Shown: positions 22,048-32,921, counted from the first letter of the stretch. The stretch is 64,000 nucleotides of DNA from Pyropia haitanensis (GCA_008729055.1 SDUX01000002.1:6177485-6241484); one strand, 5' to 3'. Notes: generated from the letters alone by a model not told the origin. Numbers and translations: made by a program.

Positions 22048-23412
22048 TTAGCGCGGCCAAGTTGCAGGTGGGCGCCATTTCCCCCCTACACTCCCTCCGG
22101 GCGGCCACCCCACCGGGTCGACGTACGCCGCGTCGCCGCGGCACGTCACGCCCGGTACGAACTGCGCGAGGCGGCGCGAGTCGGCGCGGCTGACAACCCG
22201 CGCCGCGGCGCGGAGGAGGGCGACCCGGGCGGGCGTCCAGCCGGGGGCGCCGACCGCCGCCGCCCTCGCCGCCGCCGCCGTGCCGCGGTGGCCGCCGCCC
22301 CCCCCCCCTGCCCGGCGGGTCGTGCCGGCACTCGACACACGGGCTCGCGGCGGTGCCGAAGACGCCGCGCAAGGCCCCCGCGCGCCGCGATAGACCCCCG
22401 CGCGCCGCGCGTGCGCCACCGCCAACGTGGACGCGGCGGACGGGGCAAAGGCGCACGCGGATGCCCCCGCGGCGAGCGCGTCGTTGCCCCAGGCCACGCC
22501 GCCGGCGGGGGTGCCGCCGACGCCGTCGGCGGCGGCGCCGCCGCCAGACTCGCCGGCGGCCGCCGCAGCCGCCGCTGTGACGGCAGCGGCAGCGGTGGTG
22601 GGAGTGGCGCCCCCTGGTGAGCCCGGCGGCGGCGGAGGCGTCACCGCCCGCGGACCCCGCCCAGCCAACCTCTGCCCGCCCCCGCGGCCGCGACCGGCAC
22701 GCGCGTTGAGTGGGGTGGGGCCTCGGTCGGCGGCGGCCGTCGCGGCGCCGTCAGCCCAGTCGCCGCCGGCGGCCCGTGCGAGCGGCACGCGAAGCGGAGG
22801 CAGCGGCGGCGCAGGAGGCCCCGCCGGCGGAGGCGGCGGCGTGCACAGGGACCGCGCGAAGCGCGACGCGCCGACCCCCCCGCGCGCGGAGGCGACGAGC
22901 GCGCGCACCGCCGCCACGTCGGCGCGGAGCGCCGCGCCGGGCGCCGCCGCCGCCGCCACCTACGCAGCCTCGGCCGCCACGCACCCCGCCGCGCGCGGCG
23001 GCAGGCCCGCCGCCGCCGTCGCCGACGCCACGTCTGCCCCAGGCGCGCCCGCCGTCGCCCCCCCCCCCCCCCCAAAGGGACGCCTCCGGCAGCCCCCCCC
23101 CCGCGAGCACTGCCGCGAGGCGCGCGCCGTCCGTGAGGCGCCGCAGGGCGCCCGCTTGCGCGGCGGCGGCGGCGGCCACGGCCGCGGCAGCCCGCCCGTC
23201 CGCCGCGCGACGGGGGACGAGGCACGCCTCGCGGGCGACCGCCGCCGGCGGCGCGCAGAGGACGCCCGCGAGCGCGCGGCGGACGGAGGGGTGCCCCCGA
23301 GGGCGGCGACCGCCGCGCCAATGGCACGGCGCGTCGCCGCCCGCCGCTGCCGCGCGGCGAGGGCGTAGGCGCCCCCGCCGCCGCCGCCACCGCAGCCACC
23401 GCCGCCGCCACC

Positions 23413-23443
<31 letters not shown>

Positions 23444-23470
23444 CCGCTGCGGCCGCCTCCGCCGCTCTGG
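22048..23470 (-). pseudogene. Ala-rich coding sequence, frame-disrupted, unknown family
   Basis: The minus strand from about 23400 down reads as one protein spread over two frames: AYALAARQRRAATRRAIGAA, then RRALAGVLCAPPAAVAREAC, then GALRRLTDGARLAAVLAGG, then after the C run 23058-23073 DVASATAAAGLPPRAAGC. A TAG at 22960-22962 interrupts it, and the same frame continues ADVAAVRALVASARGGVG to RADSRRLAQFVPGVTCRGD, ending at TAA 22048. There is no valid ATG start; open frames here begin at GTG. It is either an indel-damaged gene, perhaps with an intron at the TAG, or a pseudogene. No domain is recognised. Confidence 0.4.
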
Positions 23471-23661
23471 ACGCCCGTATCCGCGCCACCGCCGTCGCCG
23501 TCGCCGTCGCGGCCGCCGCCTCCGACGACGCCGCCGCTGCCGCTGCTGTCGCCGCCGCTGCGGCCGCCCTCGCTGCTGCGGCCGTCGCTGTCGCCGTCGT
23601 CGTCGCCGCCGCCGTGGCCGTGGTCGTCGCAGCCGCCGCCGCCGTCGCCGTCTCCGTCGCC

Positions 23662-23693
<32 letters not shown>

Positions 23694-24169
23694 GCTGGCG
23701 TGCCGCCACCGGCTGGAGCGGCGGCGGCGAATCCGGGGCGGCCGCCCCCGCGGGCACCCGCGCCGTTGGCGGTGGGCGCGGCGCGGGGGGGGCGCCACCA
23801 ACGGGCCGCCCCGCCGCATTTGGCCGCGCCGCCCCGCCGTGGCCGCGCGCCGCCGCGGGGCCGGTGGGGGCGCGCGCGGCCGTGGGCGCGCCGCCGCCGC
23901 CGCCGGTGCCGACGGTGGCGGTGGCGGCGCCCCCCTTCGCGCCCCTGCCGCCGCCGCCGTCGCTGCTGCCGCCGCCTCCGCCGCCGCCCGCGCGGCCGCC
24001 GCAGCCGCTGCCGCCGCCGCCGCCGCTGCAGCCGCCGTTGCTGCCGCCCGGCTGTGCGGCGGCGCCTGCGCGGCGGCTCCCCCCCCCCGCCCCTCACCGC
24101 CCGTGTGCAGCGCGCAGAGGCGGCGCCGGCGGCGGCGGGGGCGCGCCGCGGCGGCGGCGGCGGGGGCGG

Positions 24170-25676
24170 GAGCTCTGGCGGCGGTGGTGGCGGGGCGGGG
24201 CGGCTCGCCACCACCGCGGACGCCCCCGTCGACGACCTGGCCGCGGCGCTGGGAGTGACGGCCGCCGCCCTGCGCGCCGTGCGGCCGCGCGCGGCCGCGC
24301 CGGCGGCGAGTGGTGGCGGGGGGGCGGGCGGCAGCGTCAGAGGCGGCGGCGGCGGCGTCAGAGGCGGCGGCTGCGGCGGCGGCGGCGGCGGCGTGCCGTG
24401 CCCCGTGTGTGGGGTGGTCATGCCCCGCGGACGTGCAGGCGCACCTGGCGTCGACGTGGCTCGTCGAAAGATTGTGAGGGGGGGTCGACGGCGGCCGCAC
24501 TGGGGGTGGGAAGAGGGGAGGGGGGGGGGGGTTGGACGTGGGGTGCGCGCCCCAGACCCGCGCCCCTCAGGGGCGATCGGTGGGCGGCATCCGCCCACGG
24601 GGGGACGTGGGGAACGGCCCCCCCCCCGCGTGGTCGGGACCGCCTGGCGAGGGTGGTGGTGCCGGCGGGGGGCGCGCCCTCCAACGTCCGCCCGCCCCGG
24701 GCGCGCCGCTGGCGGCGGGTGGCGGCGCGGGGCGGGAGTCTTTCCGCCCGCCGCGGCGTCGCATCCGCGCATCCCGCATTGCGGCGGCCGCAGGCGGGCC
24801 GCTGCCGACACCGCCGCCGCCGCCGGTGGCGGTGGTGGCGGCACCGGCGGTGGCGTGCCCGCGCCGCCCGTCCCTCTGTCGGCGGGCAGTTGGGAGGATC
24901 CGTTTCTGGCCGAGGTGGCGGCGGCCGAGGCGGTGGCAGCGGCGGCGGCGGCGGGCGCGGTGGCGGCGGGCGCCGCGCCTGTGGCGGGCGCATCGGAGGC
25001 GGCCGAAGGGCTCGCCGCCGCGTCCACAGTCTCGTCTTTGCCATCAGCGGCGATGTTCCTGCCGGAAGGGGGGGGGGGGGCGCGGCGCGGGCAGCCGCAG
25101 CGGCGGTGGCGGCGGCGGCCGCCGCTGTGGCGGCGGGTGGGGTGTGACGGGCGCGCCGCCGGGGGGCGCCTCGCCGTCGCCTGCGGGGCTGTTGCCGACG
25201 GGGGCCCCAGCGGCGGGGGCGGCGGCGGGGGTGACCCCTCGATCGGCCGGCGGATGCCGCCCGTTGCGGCGGTAGAGGGGGAGGGCCGGGCGGCAGCCCC
25301 AACCCCGCCGGCGGCCGCCCGCCGCGGCGCCTCCCCATGCCACCGCTGGCAACTGCCCGCGGGCGTCACTCATTGGGCGCGGCGGTGGTGGCGGGGGGGC
25401 GGCGCTTGGGGGGGGGGGTCGACGGGGGCGGCGGCGGCGGCGGGGGGGGCGCACTTTCGCCGCCGCGCGTCGTTGGGGAGGGCGGGGTGCGATCCACTGG
25501 CAATGTCCAAGCTCGACGAGCTGGTGACGGCGCTCGGGACAGGGCCACTGCAGGCGGCGGACGTGGACGCGCTGCGGGGGGAGCTGCTGTCGGTGCGGTC
25601 GTTGGTGACGGGGGGGGGGGGGGGGGAGGCGGGGGCTTGGGGGGGGGGGTGGGGGGGGGGGGGGAGGGACGTCTGA
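24170..25676 (+). other. Plus-strand coding-like stretches, unknown family
   Basis: Three pieces look like real protein. At about 24207-24300: TADAPVDDLAAALGVTAAAL. At 24395-24470: CPVCGVVMP followed, one frame over, by ADVQAHLASTWLVERL and a stop; this has the C-x2-C ... H-L look of a small zinc finger but lacks the final Cys of the UBZ4 type. At 25502-25610: MSKLDELVTALGTGPLQAA, then DVDALRGELLSVRSLV, a helical segment. Another piece near 24870-25060 (SAGSWEDPFLAEVAAAEAV) shares the strand. Long G runs and (GGC)n arrays lie between. I cannot assemble a gene model. Confidence 0.35.
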
Positions 25677-25699
25677 ATGTGGGGGGGGGGGCGCCGCTG

Positions 25700-25742
25700 C
25701 CGCGGGTGCGCCTGTGGCGCCGGCGGCTGTGACGGCGATGGC

Positions 25743-25774
<32 letters not shown>

Positions 25775-26400
25775 CAGCGTCGCGCCGCCGCCGGGGCACG
25801 CCCGCCGGCGGTCGTCGCCCGGCTGGGGGATGTCGCCGCCGCCGCCGCCGCCGCCGGTGGACGCCGGGGTGGACCCGCTGGGGTGGGCCGACGGCGGCGC
25901 CGGCGGCTCGGCGCCCGCCCTGTGGCTGGGCGGCGCCGACTGGGTGTCGGCCGCCGGGGTGGGCGGCGGCGGCGGTGGCGGCCGCGGCGGCTGCTGCGGC
26001 GGCGGCGGCGGCGGCGCGGGCGCCCCCCCCCTGCGGCGTCGTGTCCGCCTCCCCCGCCACCCGCGCGCGCGCGCGGTCGGTGGTCCGACGACGACGACGT
26101 GGAGGACGGCGGGGGCGGCGGCCGCCCAGCCGCCCGCCGCCGCGCCGCTATTGCCCGCCGCACCGCGTCGTGGGCGGCGATGAGCCCCGTCCGCCGCTGG
26201 GTGGCGGCCGTCGCGCACGCATCGGCGCGCGCCGCCACTGCCGACAGGGCCCTCCACGACCGCCGCGTCCGCCGCCGCCACGGGGGCCGGCGCTCACTTC
26301 CCGCCGCCGCCGCCGCCGTCTCCGCCCCCGCCGCGTCCCCCGCCGTGGCGGCGGCGGAGGCGGCGGCGGCGGCGGCCGTCGTCGCCGCCGCCGTCGCCGG
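25700..26400. other. Strand-ambiguous low-complexity coding-like DNA
   Basis: At about 25820-25960 the plus strand reads GWGMSPPPPPPPVDAGVDPL and DWVSAAGVGGG. At 26090-26280 both strands look protein-like: plus RRAAIARRTASWAAMSPVRR, minus SWRALSAVAARADACATAAT and HDAVRRAIAARRRAAG. GCG/CGC-rich Ala/Arg coding is nearly symmetric under reverse complement, so sequence alone cannot choose the strand. Confidence 0.3.
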
Positions 26401-26689
26401 CGGAGCGTGCCCCCCCCCCATATTTTTTCCCTCCGTCGTCCCCCCCCCCACCCCTCAGTCGCGCGTACGCGGCCACCTTTGCTGGCGACACAAGCACCGC
26501 TGCCCCCGACCGTATAATTTTTCTGCAACGTGTCATGTAAAACTCATATGGAGAGCTGTTCAAAGCACGGCTGTGCGACCGCTCCAGTTTTGCAGAGCGA
26601 CGTCCTGCAGGCGTGCTCTGTGCGTGAATGTGCTCGGTGCATCCCTGCACCGCCCGCCCGCTGCCGCCCGCCCGCCCCCGCCCCAGACT

Positions 26690-26950
26690 GTTGCCGGCCG
26701 CCATCAACCGCCGCCGGCCGCCGCCGGCCGCCCCTGACCGACGCCGGCCGCCGCCGGCCGCCCCTGCTCGCCGCCGCCCGCCGCCGGCCGCCCCCGCCCG
26801 CCGCAGGCCGCCCCCGCCGGCCGCCGGTCGTCCTCAGCCGCCCCAGGCCGCCCCAAGCCACCGCCCGCCGCCGCCGACCGCCCCCGCCCGCCGCCGGCCG
26901 CCGCCGGCCGCCCCTGTCCGCCGTCGGCCGCCACCGGCCGCCGCCGGCTG
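26690..26950 (+). repeat. GC-rich minisatellite adjoining the CRN/RHS-type gene
   Basis: Imperfect tandem units based on GCCGGCCGCCGCCGGCCGCC and CCTG or CCCG repeat about ten times. The array stops some 20 bases before the ATG at 26969. All frames read as Pro/Arg/Ala repeats, so it is not thought to be coding. Confidence 0.6.
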
Positions 26951-26968
26951 TTATGCTTCTCTTGCGTC

Positions 26969-29134
26969 ATGGACTTATTGCTGCGCTTGGGTCGCCGCAT
27001 TGTCGACGTGCTCACTCCTGAGTCTGTCCACCTGGCGCGGCTGTTGGAGGACTCGGGGTGTGGGTTTTCTACGCCTGCGGCCCAACCCCAGTGGGTGCGG
27101 CTGTTCGAGCGCCATCCCGACGTCGAGGTGGTCGACTACGACACGACGGACGCCATCTGTCAGGCGCTACGGAAGCTGCGGTCCGTGATGACGAGACCCG
27201 ATGGGCTGGCTCGCTCCCCACTGCTGTACTTCACGTCGTTTGGCGGGAGCGGCAAGTCTCGCTTTTGCGGCCGCTTTGGGGCGTTTGTGACGCGGCTGCA
27301 GCAAGAAGACCCTGCTGCGGCTGCTGCGTTGAGGGCCACCCCTGCGGACGACGCGTCACCAGTCTTTGGCACGCACTCGTCGGCCACGTTGGCGAACGCG
27401 GACCTGGTGTCGTGGTCCCAGCAGCTGCGGCTTGTCGGTCTGAACTTTAACAGCACTCATTGGGGCCTGGGCTTCACCGACCAGGCGCTGGTCAAGCATG
27501 GGCTGTTTATTCCGCTGTACCTGCGCATCCTGTTCTTCTCTAAAGGCGATTTGAGGTCTGATGCGTCGTCTCTGGCTTGGAAGCGGCTTGGCGCCAGGTG
27601 TCTACAGCTGCTCCAGGGTGGACTCATCACGCAGTACACGCTAGCTGGTGCTGTTGATGACCTGTTGCAGGATCTGGTTGGTCCCACGGTGCCGCGCCGC
27701 CCCCTCGTCATCCTCGTGGACGAGATCGCCAAGGTGGATGACCATTTTGCTGACCACGCTGCTGGAGTTGCGGCTCGGTACCGCTCACAGCTGTGCCGCA
27801 TCGCTGACTCTGTGGGTGGACACGTCGTGTTTTCCTCCGTATACGCCTCCTTGCTGATGGACGAGACGAGAAGCTCAGGGCGCCCTGTGCAGGAGCTGTT
27901 GAAACTCCCTTTGGTGTCCACGGCGTTCATCCTTGCAGCTGCACTCCGTCACAACGCGCAGCGTGGGGTCTTCCTCAGCTATGACGGGTCGGTGGCATCC
28001 TGGAAGCTGAGCTTGAGCGACACGCACGCTCTCAGTGATCGAGGCGTTGCGGGGCTTGCCTGCCTGGTCGGCGACGACGCGCGGTTTGCCACCATGTTGG
28101 CGCGATACCTGATGGCAGCGCCTGTCGGCACTGGCGCCGTTTGGACGTACGTCGTCGGGGCTGCCGAGCAGTCCAGCTTTGCTCTTCCTCTGCTGTGGGA
28201 TGAGACGTACTGGGCGGTGGTCTTTGCACACGTCCTGTTGGGTCGTGAGGTCGCGGCGAATCGCAGGGTCCGAGGTGGGGTTGAGCCCGTTACGTGGGAC
28301 CAGGTGCGGCTGCGCGGCTTGGTGCACGCTGTTGGCGGCGCGAGGTTTGTGCCGAAGCTGCCGCTGTTTGCCTTATGGTATCTCCTACGTCAACCGACCG
28401 TGGATGACTCTACCTATCTTCATCGTGGCATCTGTAGGCTGCTGTCGTGGAGCTCCAGTGGCGTCTCGTGGTGTGGGTGGAAGACCTTCTTCGAGGCTTG
28501 TTTGATGGTCCTGGACAACGCACGAGCGGTACTTAGCCAGGGCTGTAACGTGTACCAGTCATTGGCGAGGCTCTTCCCGTCCGAGACGCACCAAGGGGTC
28601 GCGGACATCATCAAGTCTGACAGCGTTGACGCGGCGCAGCCGCGCCTGAACGTGCGCACGGCTACCTTGGGATGCCTGATGAGAGCCACTGTTGATGGGG
28701 ACCAGCAGTTTGTCAACTATGTGTACAAGCTCAACCAATGTGCGGCGGCTATTGATGCTGCAGTTCTGTACCAGACCAGGGACGGGCAGCTTTCTCTACT
28801 CTGTATCCAACTTAAGTTCTCGAGCCAGCACGCGTCGACGTCACTGAGCTGGGCAGAGAGCTGCAGGCTGGTCCAGGCGATGCAGAAGCAAGCCGCTGAA
28901 GTCGCCGCGCACTCGTGGGCTGACGTCCGGGGTCGTGTCGCCTTCCTCGTTGGTGCTCGGCGCAAGCGTGGAGCAAGGTATGCAGCAGACCGTGCAGCGT
29001 GTCCAGCTTCTGTGATGGACAGCGCCGTGGTGCTGTGCTGGGAGGACTTGCGCAACGCCTTGGGCCCTTTCCTGGTTGGCTTGGCGGACCACGCGGAGAC
29101 CATTTTCGAAGCTGAGGTGCAGGATATGCCGTGA
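26969..29134 (+). CDS. Crinkler/RHS-type P-loop NTPase with nuclease-like C-terminal domain
   Basis: This is a single exon of 721 residues starting at ATG 26969. Residues 92-97 (GGSGKS in YFTSFGGSGKSRFC) are a Walker A loop. Residues 246-253 (LVILVDEI) are Walker B, followed by a sensor-like strand HVVFSSV. Near the end IDAAVLYQ (D596) and LCIQLKFS (Q614, K616) match the D...(E/Q)-x-K core of PD-(D/E)XK nucleases. This order, a STAND/AAA-like NTPase followed by a restriction-endonuclease-like domain, is that of the CRN/RHS effector families known from oomycetes, chytrids, trypanosomes and other eukaryotes. Codon use is clearly less GC-biased than all neighbours, there are no Ala/Gly expansions and no frame breaks, and a minisatellite abuts the start. 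This suggests recent arrival or mobile origin. No Crinkler header domain or signal peptide is visible. Confidence 0.8.
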   Translation: MDLLLRLGRRIVDVLTPESVHLARLLEDSGCGFSTPAAQPQWVRLFERHPDVEVVDYDTTDAICQALRKLRSVMTRPDGLARSPLLYFTSFGGSGKSRFCGRFGAFVTRLQQEDPAAAAALRATPADDASPVFGTHSSATLANADLVSWSQQLRLVGLNFNSTHWGLGFTDQALVKHGLFIPLYLRILFFSKGDLRSDASSLAWKRLGARCLQLLQGGLITQYTLAGAVDDLLQDLVGPTVPRRPLVILVDEIAKVDDHFADHAAGVAARYRSQLCRIADSVGGHVVFSSVYASLLMDETRSSGRPVQELLKLPLVSTAFILAAALRHNAQRGVFLSYDGSVASWKLSLSDTHALSDRGVAGLACLVGDDARFATMLARYLMAAPVGTGAVWTYVVGAAEQSSFALPLLWDETYWAVVFAHVLLGREVAANRRVRGGVEPVTWDQVRLRGLVHAVGGARFVPKLPLFALWYLLRQPTVDDSTYLHRGICRLLSWSSSGVSWCGWKTFFEACLMVLDNARAVLSQGCNVYQSLARLFPSETHQGVADIIKSDSVDAAQPRLNVRTATLGCLMRATVDGDQQFVNYVYKLNQCAAAIDAAVLYQTRDGQLSLLCIQLKFSSQHASTSLSWAESCRLVQAMQKQAAEVAAHSWADVRGRVAFLVGARRKRGARYAADRAACPASVMDSAVVLCWEDLRNALGPFLVGLADHAETIFEAEVQDMP

Positions 29135-29139
29135 GCGCG

Positions 29140-30640
29140 CTGGCCTGGGCAACGGTGGCCGCCTCGACACCCCCGCCAGGCGCGCCCCACCGGGTCGGGG
29201 CCGTCACGGCCGCATCCACCGGCGCGCGGGCAGGCTGGGCAACAACTCCAAAGCGGGACATTGAGGAGCCGTCGGCGCAGCTGAGGCGGACCTGGCGCGG
29301 GGCAACGGCCGCCGTGACTGCAGCCACGGCGGTCGCCACGTGGGTGGGTGGCCGTCCAAGGAGGAGGCAAGCTGGAAGGCGGCGCAGAGAAGGTGGCGGT
29401 AGCGGCGGGTGGCCCGGAGCGGCGGGGCGCCCCCCCCCCCTACCCCCCCCCCCCACGGCCAGGACCACCCGCTTGTGCCGCAGGCTCAACGCGGTGGCCG
29501 CGACGAGCGGAACAAACGCCGCCGTCGCCACTTACTCGACGGCGACCATGGCCGCCGTCAGCCGCAGGCGCAGCTCCTAGTAGCCGCGCCACGACGGGCC
29601 CCCCCGAGCACCTTGACCGCCTGCCGCACCGACCAAAACCCAAACGTGCCGCCGCCACCGCCGCCGACGCCGCCGCGGCCGCGGCCGCCGCCACCCCCCT
29701 CCCCGCCATCGACGGCGAGCACACCCAGCGCGTCCGCGGGCTCCCGCCGTCAGCGCCCCCGACGCTGCCGCCGCCGCCGCCGCCGCCGCCGCCGCCCGCC
29801 CCCCCAGGCCGCCCCCGCACCCCGCCGCGCCCTCCGCAGCCCCCCCCCCGGCCTCTGCCGACGCGATCGCGCCGCCGAGCGCGGCGGCGAGGGCGCCATC
29901 GTCGTCGCGGGCGGCGGCGGGCGAGTCGTCGCCAGCGCCCCCATCGCCGGGGTAGGCCGCCCGCGGCAGCGGCCGCACCGCGTCGCCAGGGGCGGCGCGG
30001 CGCAAGGCGGCCCGCCGCGCCGCCGCCTCCCCCCCCCCCCCCCGCGTTCATCCGCCCGTACTGGTCGTCGTCGTCCCCATCGTCGCCACTGCTGCCGCCC
30101 CTGTCCTCCTCCTCCTCGTCGGACGCGCCCGGCGCGTCCTCCCCATCGCCGCCGCTGCTGGCGGTGCTGCTGTCCCAGCCGGCGTCGGCACGGCGGCGGC
30201 CGCCGCCCCCCCCCCCCCCCCGCCACCCGTTGCCCTCCGCCGCCGCCGCCGCCGCCGCCCCCGCCAGTCGCCGCCGCAGCCGCCGCCGCCGCCGCGCTCG
30301 CCGCCGCCGCCGCGCGGCCGCCGTCGCCGCCGCCACCTCCGCCGCCTCCTCCGCGTCGGCCGCCTCCCAAGACGCGGCGCTCGCAAGGATGCCGAGCTGA
30401 CGTAGATGGAAACCTTGATGCAAGAACCTCAAAATTCGGACTTCTCGAATGTATTGCATCAAGCAGTGTAATTCGATGTCCCTGACGTACAAAGCTCTTG
30501 GACTTGTGAGTGCTCCTGCCAGCTCGGGACGGTTGCAGCTCGCACACGCGTCGGATCTGTGCCGCCACGCACCACCCGTCTTGCTCCTTGCACGCCTCCT
30601 CACCCGCGGCCACACCCCACGTCGCGGCGGTCAACCCCCC
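29140..30640 (-). other. Candidate minus-strand gene, acidic/basic low-complexity protein
   Basis: Reading the minus strand, exon-like sequence begins after an AG near 30395 (ASAASWEAADAEEAAEVAAA). An Arg-rich stretch follows, then, after the C run near 30208-30221, an acidic segment (GGDGEDAPGASDEEEEDRGG). After the C run 30029-30043 it continues DDSPAAARDDDGALAAALGG. Possible upstream coding (GEEACKEQDGWCVAAQIRRV) lies at 30540-30620 and downstream coding (RLSCADGSSMSRFGVVAQ) near 29230-29290, with a GTAAGT donor-like site near 29535-29540. This would be a multi-exon gene convergent with the CRN/RHS-type gene. The model is speculative; no domain is recognised. Confidence 0.33.
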
Positions 30641-30877
30641 TGACGCGGTGCGCGCTCCCCGCCTCTGCGCTCCGTGGTGCTCCCGTCGCCGTCACCGTCG
30701 CTATCGACGCAATCTTGGAGCGCGGCGTTGTCCCGGTCTTCTCTCCCGTGTTGTTGCGCTGCGGCCGTCCCCGGGCATCCCTGGCCGACCTCACGCCCGC
30801 CGCGGCCCCCGCTGCACGGCACGACTGCCGCGGCCCCGCCCCTCACCGCCTGCCCGCCGCCCCCGCGGGTGGCTCCC

Positions 30878-31984
30878 ATGGCGGGCCCCCCTGCGTTTGC
30901 CTCCCCTCTCCATCTTTCCACCCGCAACCCCCCGCCTCTGTGGCGCCACCGGTCACGCCACACACCACCCGGTATCGGCGGGCCCGCCCCCCCGCCCCCC
31001 CCCCACGCGGCGGCGCCGCGCGGCGGGCCGCCGCGCGCCCCCCCCCCACGTGCAGTGCGGACCCCCCCCCCCCCCCGAAACCGACTGGCGCGCCTTCCGC
31101 GCGCGCCTCATTGCCGGGCGGGCGGGCAGGCCGCCCCCCCCCCCACCGCCGCCTGGGCGCACACGCTGCCCGCGCCCGAGGTGGGCGCGGTGCTCCTCCC
31201 CACGCCCGGCACCTTCTCCCGCCCCGGCTCGCAGGCCTACTTTGACCGCGCCGCGCTGCTGGTGCTCGGCCATGGCGGCGGCGGCAGCTGGGGGGTGATG
31301 CTCGACCGGCCGCTGGCGGGGACGCTGGGGCAGGCGCTCGCGGGGGGGGGGGCGGCGCTCGTTGGCGCCGCCGCCGCCGCGGCGCCGCTCTACTTGGGGG
31401 GGGACGTCCATACGGACGCGTTTTTTTGGCTCCGCCGGGGGGAGGAGGTTGCTGCGGCTGGCGGGACCCGAGCGGCGGGCGCGGGCGCCGCCACCGCCGC
31501 CGGGGATGAGAGCGGGGATGGCGGCGGCGGCGGCAGCGGCGGCAGCGGCGGCGGCAGCGGCAGCGGCAGCGGCGGCGACGCGCCGCCTGCCGCCGACGGC
31601 GGGCGGGCCGGCGGCGGCGGCGGCGACGCGGCGGCCGGCGGCGGCGGCGGGCTGGGCAAGGAGGTCCTCCCCGGCCTGTGGGTGTCGCCCGTGGCGCTCG
31701 GTGACGGCGACGATGCCGCCGCGACCGGCCGCGTCGTGCGCGGCTGCGCGGGCTGGGCCGACGGCCAGCTGCAGCGGGAGGTGGACCGCGGCGTGTGGGT
31801 GGTCGCCGCGTGCAACGGGCCCGCGCTGTGGGGGGGCGGGGGGGGGGGGGGGGGGGGGTGGCTCGAGTGGCCGGCCACGTGGCGCCGCCTGATGGGGCTG
31901 CTGGGGGGGGAGTGGGCCGCCGCGGCGGCGGCGGATGAGGCGGGGAGGGGGGGGGGCGCCCGTGACGGACGGGGGGGGGGGTAG
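30878..31984 (+). CDS. AlgH/YqgE (UPF0301, DUF179) family protein, probably plastid-targeted
   Basis: The core matches the AlgH/YqgE fold. EVGAVLLPTPGTF opens it, then FDRAALLVLGHGGG and WGVMLDRPL (family: G-x-x-L-NRP). APLYLGGDVHTDAFFWLR corresponds to the YGGPV strand, EVLPGLWVSPVALGD to the PGLYV strand, and GCAGWADGQLQREVDRGVW to the highly conserved GYAGWxxGQLExE signature. The function of the family is unknown; plants have plastid-located members. A stretch with FRARLIAGRAG precedes the core. The start is uncertain: ATG 30878 gives a Ser/Arg/Pro leader that could be a transit peptide. Homopolymers at 31062-31076 and 31134-31144 shift the frame between leader and core. Gly/Ser repeats (about 31500-31660) fill a loop. 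Confidence 0.8.
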   Translation: MAGPPAFASPLHLSTRNPPPLWRHRSRHTPPGIGGPAPPPPPHAAAPRGGPPRAPPPRAVRTPPPPRNRLARLPRAPHCRAGGQAAPPPTAAWAHTLPAPEVGAVLLPTPGTFSRPGSQAYFDRAALLVLGHGGGGSWGVMLDRPLAGTLGQALAGGGAALVGAAAAAAPLYLGGDVHTDAFFWLRRGEEVAAAGGTRAAGAGAATAAGDESGDGGGGGSGGSGGGSGSGSGGDAPPAADGGRAGGGGGDAAAGGGGGLGKEVLPGLWVSPVALGDGDDAAATGRVVRGCAGWADGQLQREVDRGVWVVAACNGPALWGGGGGGGGGWLEWPATWRRLMGLLGGEWAAAAAADEAGRGGGARDGRGGG

Positions 31985-32494
31985 TCGTAGTAGGTGCGGC
32001 GGGCGGTGGCGGTGGCCGCGCCGCGCGGGGCGGGGCCGCGCCGAGCGGGTGGCCCGCGCGGGGGGGCCAGGGGCTGGCCGCCACGGGCGGGGTGCGGCCG
32101 CCGGTGCGCTTGGCCGCAAGCGCGCGGCGGGGCGTGAGTGCGTCTGGTGGTGGCTCGCGCTTGGGGGCGGGTGGGCGGCGACGCCCGTTGTTTTTATTGG
32201 GGCGGGCCGGGGCGGGCGGCAGCGCCGCCCGCCAGTGGCAGCACGCAGGGAGATGCAGATGGGGTCGGCCGACGCCAGGGCGCCGGGAGAGCACACCAGA
32301 AACGAGAACAAGAGAGCACAAGCCAGAAGAACCGCCGCCGCGCGCCACGCCCCTACCATACACACACAGCGCGGGGCGTGGCAAACAACGATGGAAAGAG
32401 CAGCAGGAAGACCGACGCCGAGCGAAAAGCAGCCGCCAGCGCGCCGCCCGACGGCACCCAGTCGGAAAAAAGGGCGGCGGTGCGGCCACCCCCC
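31985..32494. other. Intergenic region between convergent genes
   Basis: This is the 3' flank of both the AlgH-like gene (+) and the Cys-rich membrane protein gene (-). The segment 32270-32420 is A-rich (AGAGCAC, AGAAGAACC) and might hold the polyadenylation regions. No reading frame with protein character is seen. Confidence 0.4.
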
Positions 32495-32826
32495 TCACCG
32501 CCGGCAGTCGGTGCACGAGCAGGGCGCCATCCGGCACGTCTTGCACGTGACTGGCGGGCGCCCCCCCCCCCGCCCCCCCCCCCCCCACAGCGGCAGCTCC
32601 CCCGCCCCTGCCGGCACGTCCCACACCGCATGCCGCCCATCATACACCGGCACGGGGTGACGAGGCACACCGCACAGCACACGCACGGGGACAGGCCGCA
32701 GCTGCCACAGCAGCGGCGGCCGCCGCCAAAGGGCGGGCGGAAGGGCACCCGCCAGACCGACGAGCCGGGCTTGGCCGCCCGCGGGGGGGGGCACGGCACG
32801 GCCACAAAGCCGGGCGGGCACGGGTT

Positions 32827-32868
<42 letters not shown>

Positions 32869-32889
32869 GGGCGGCGGCGGGCAGTAGAC

Positions 32890-32921
<32 letters not shown>

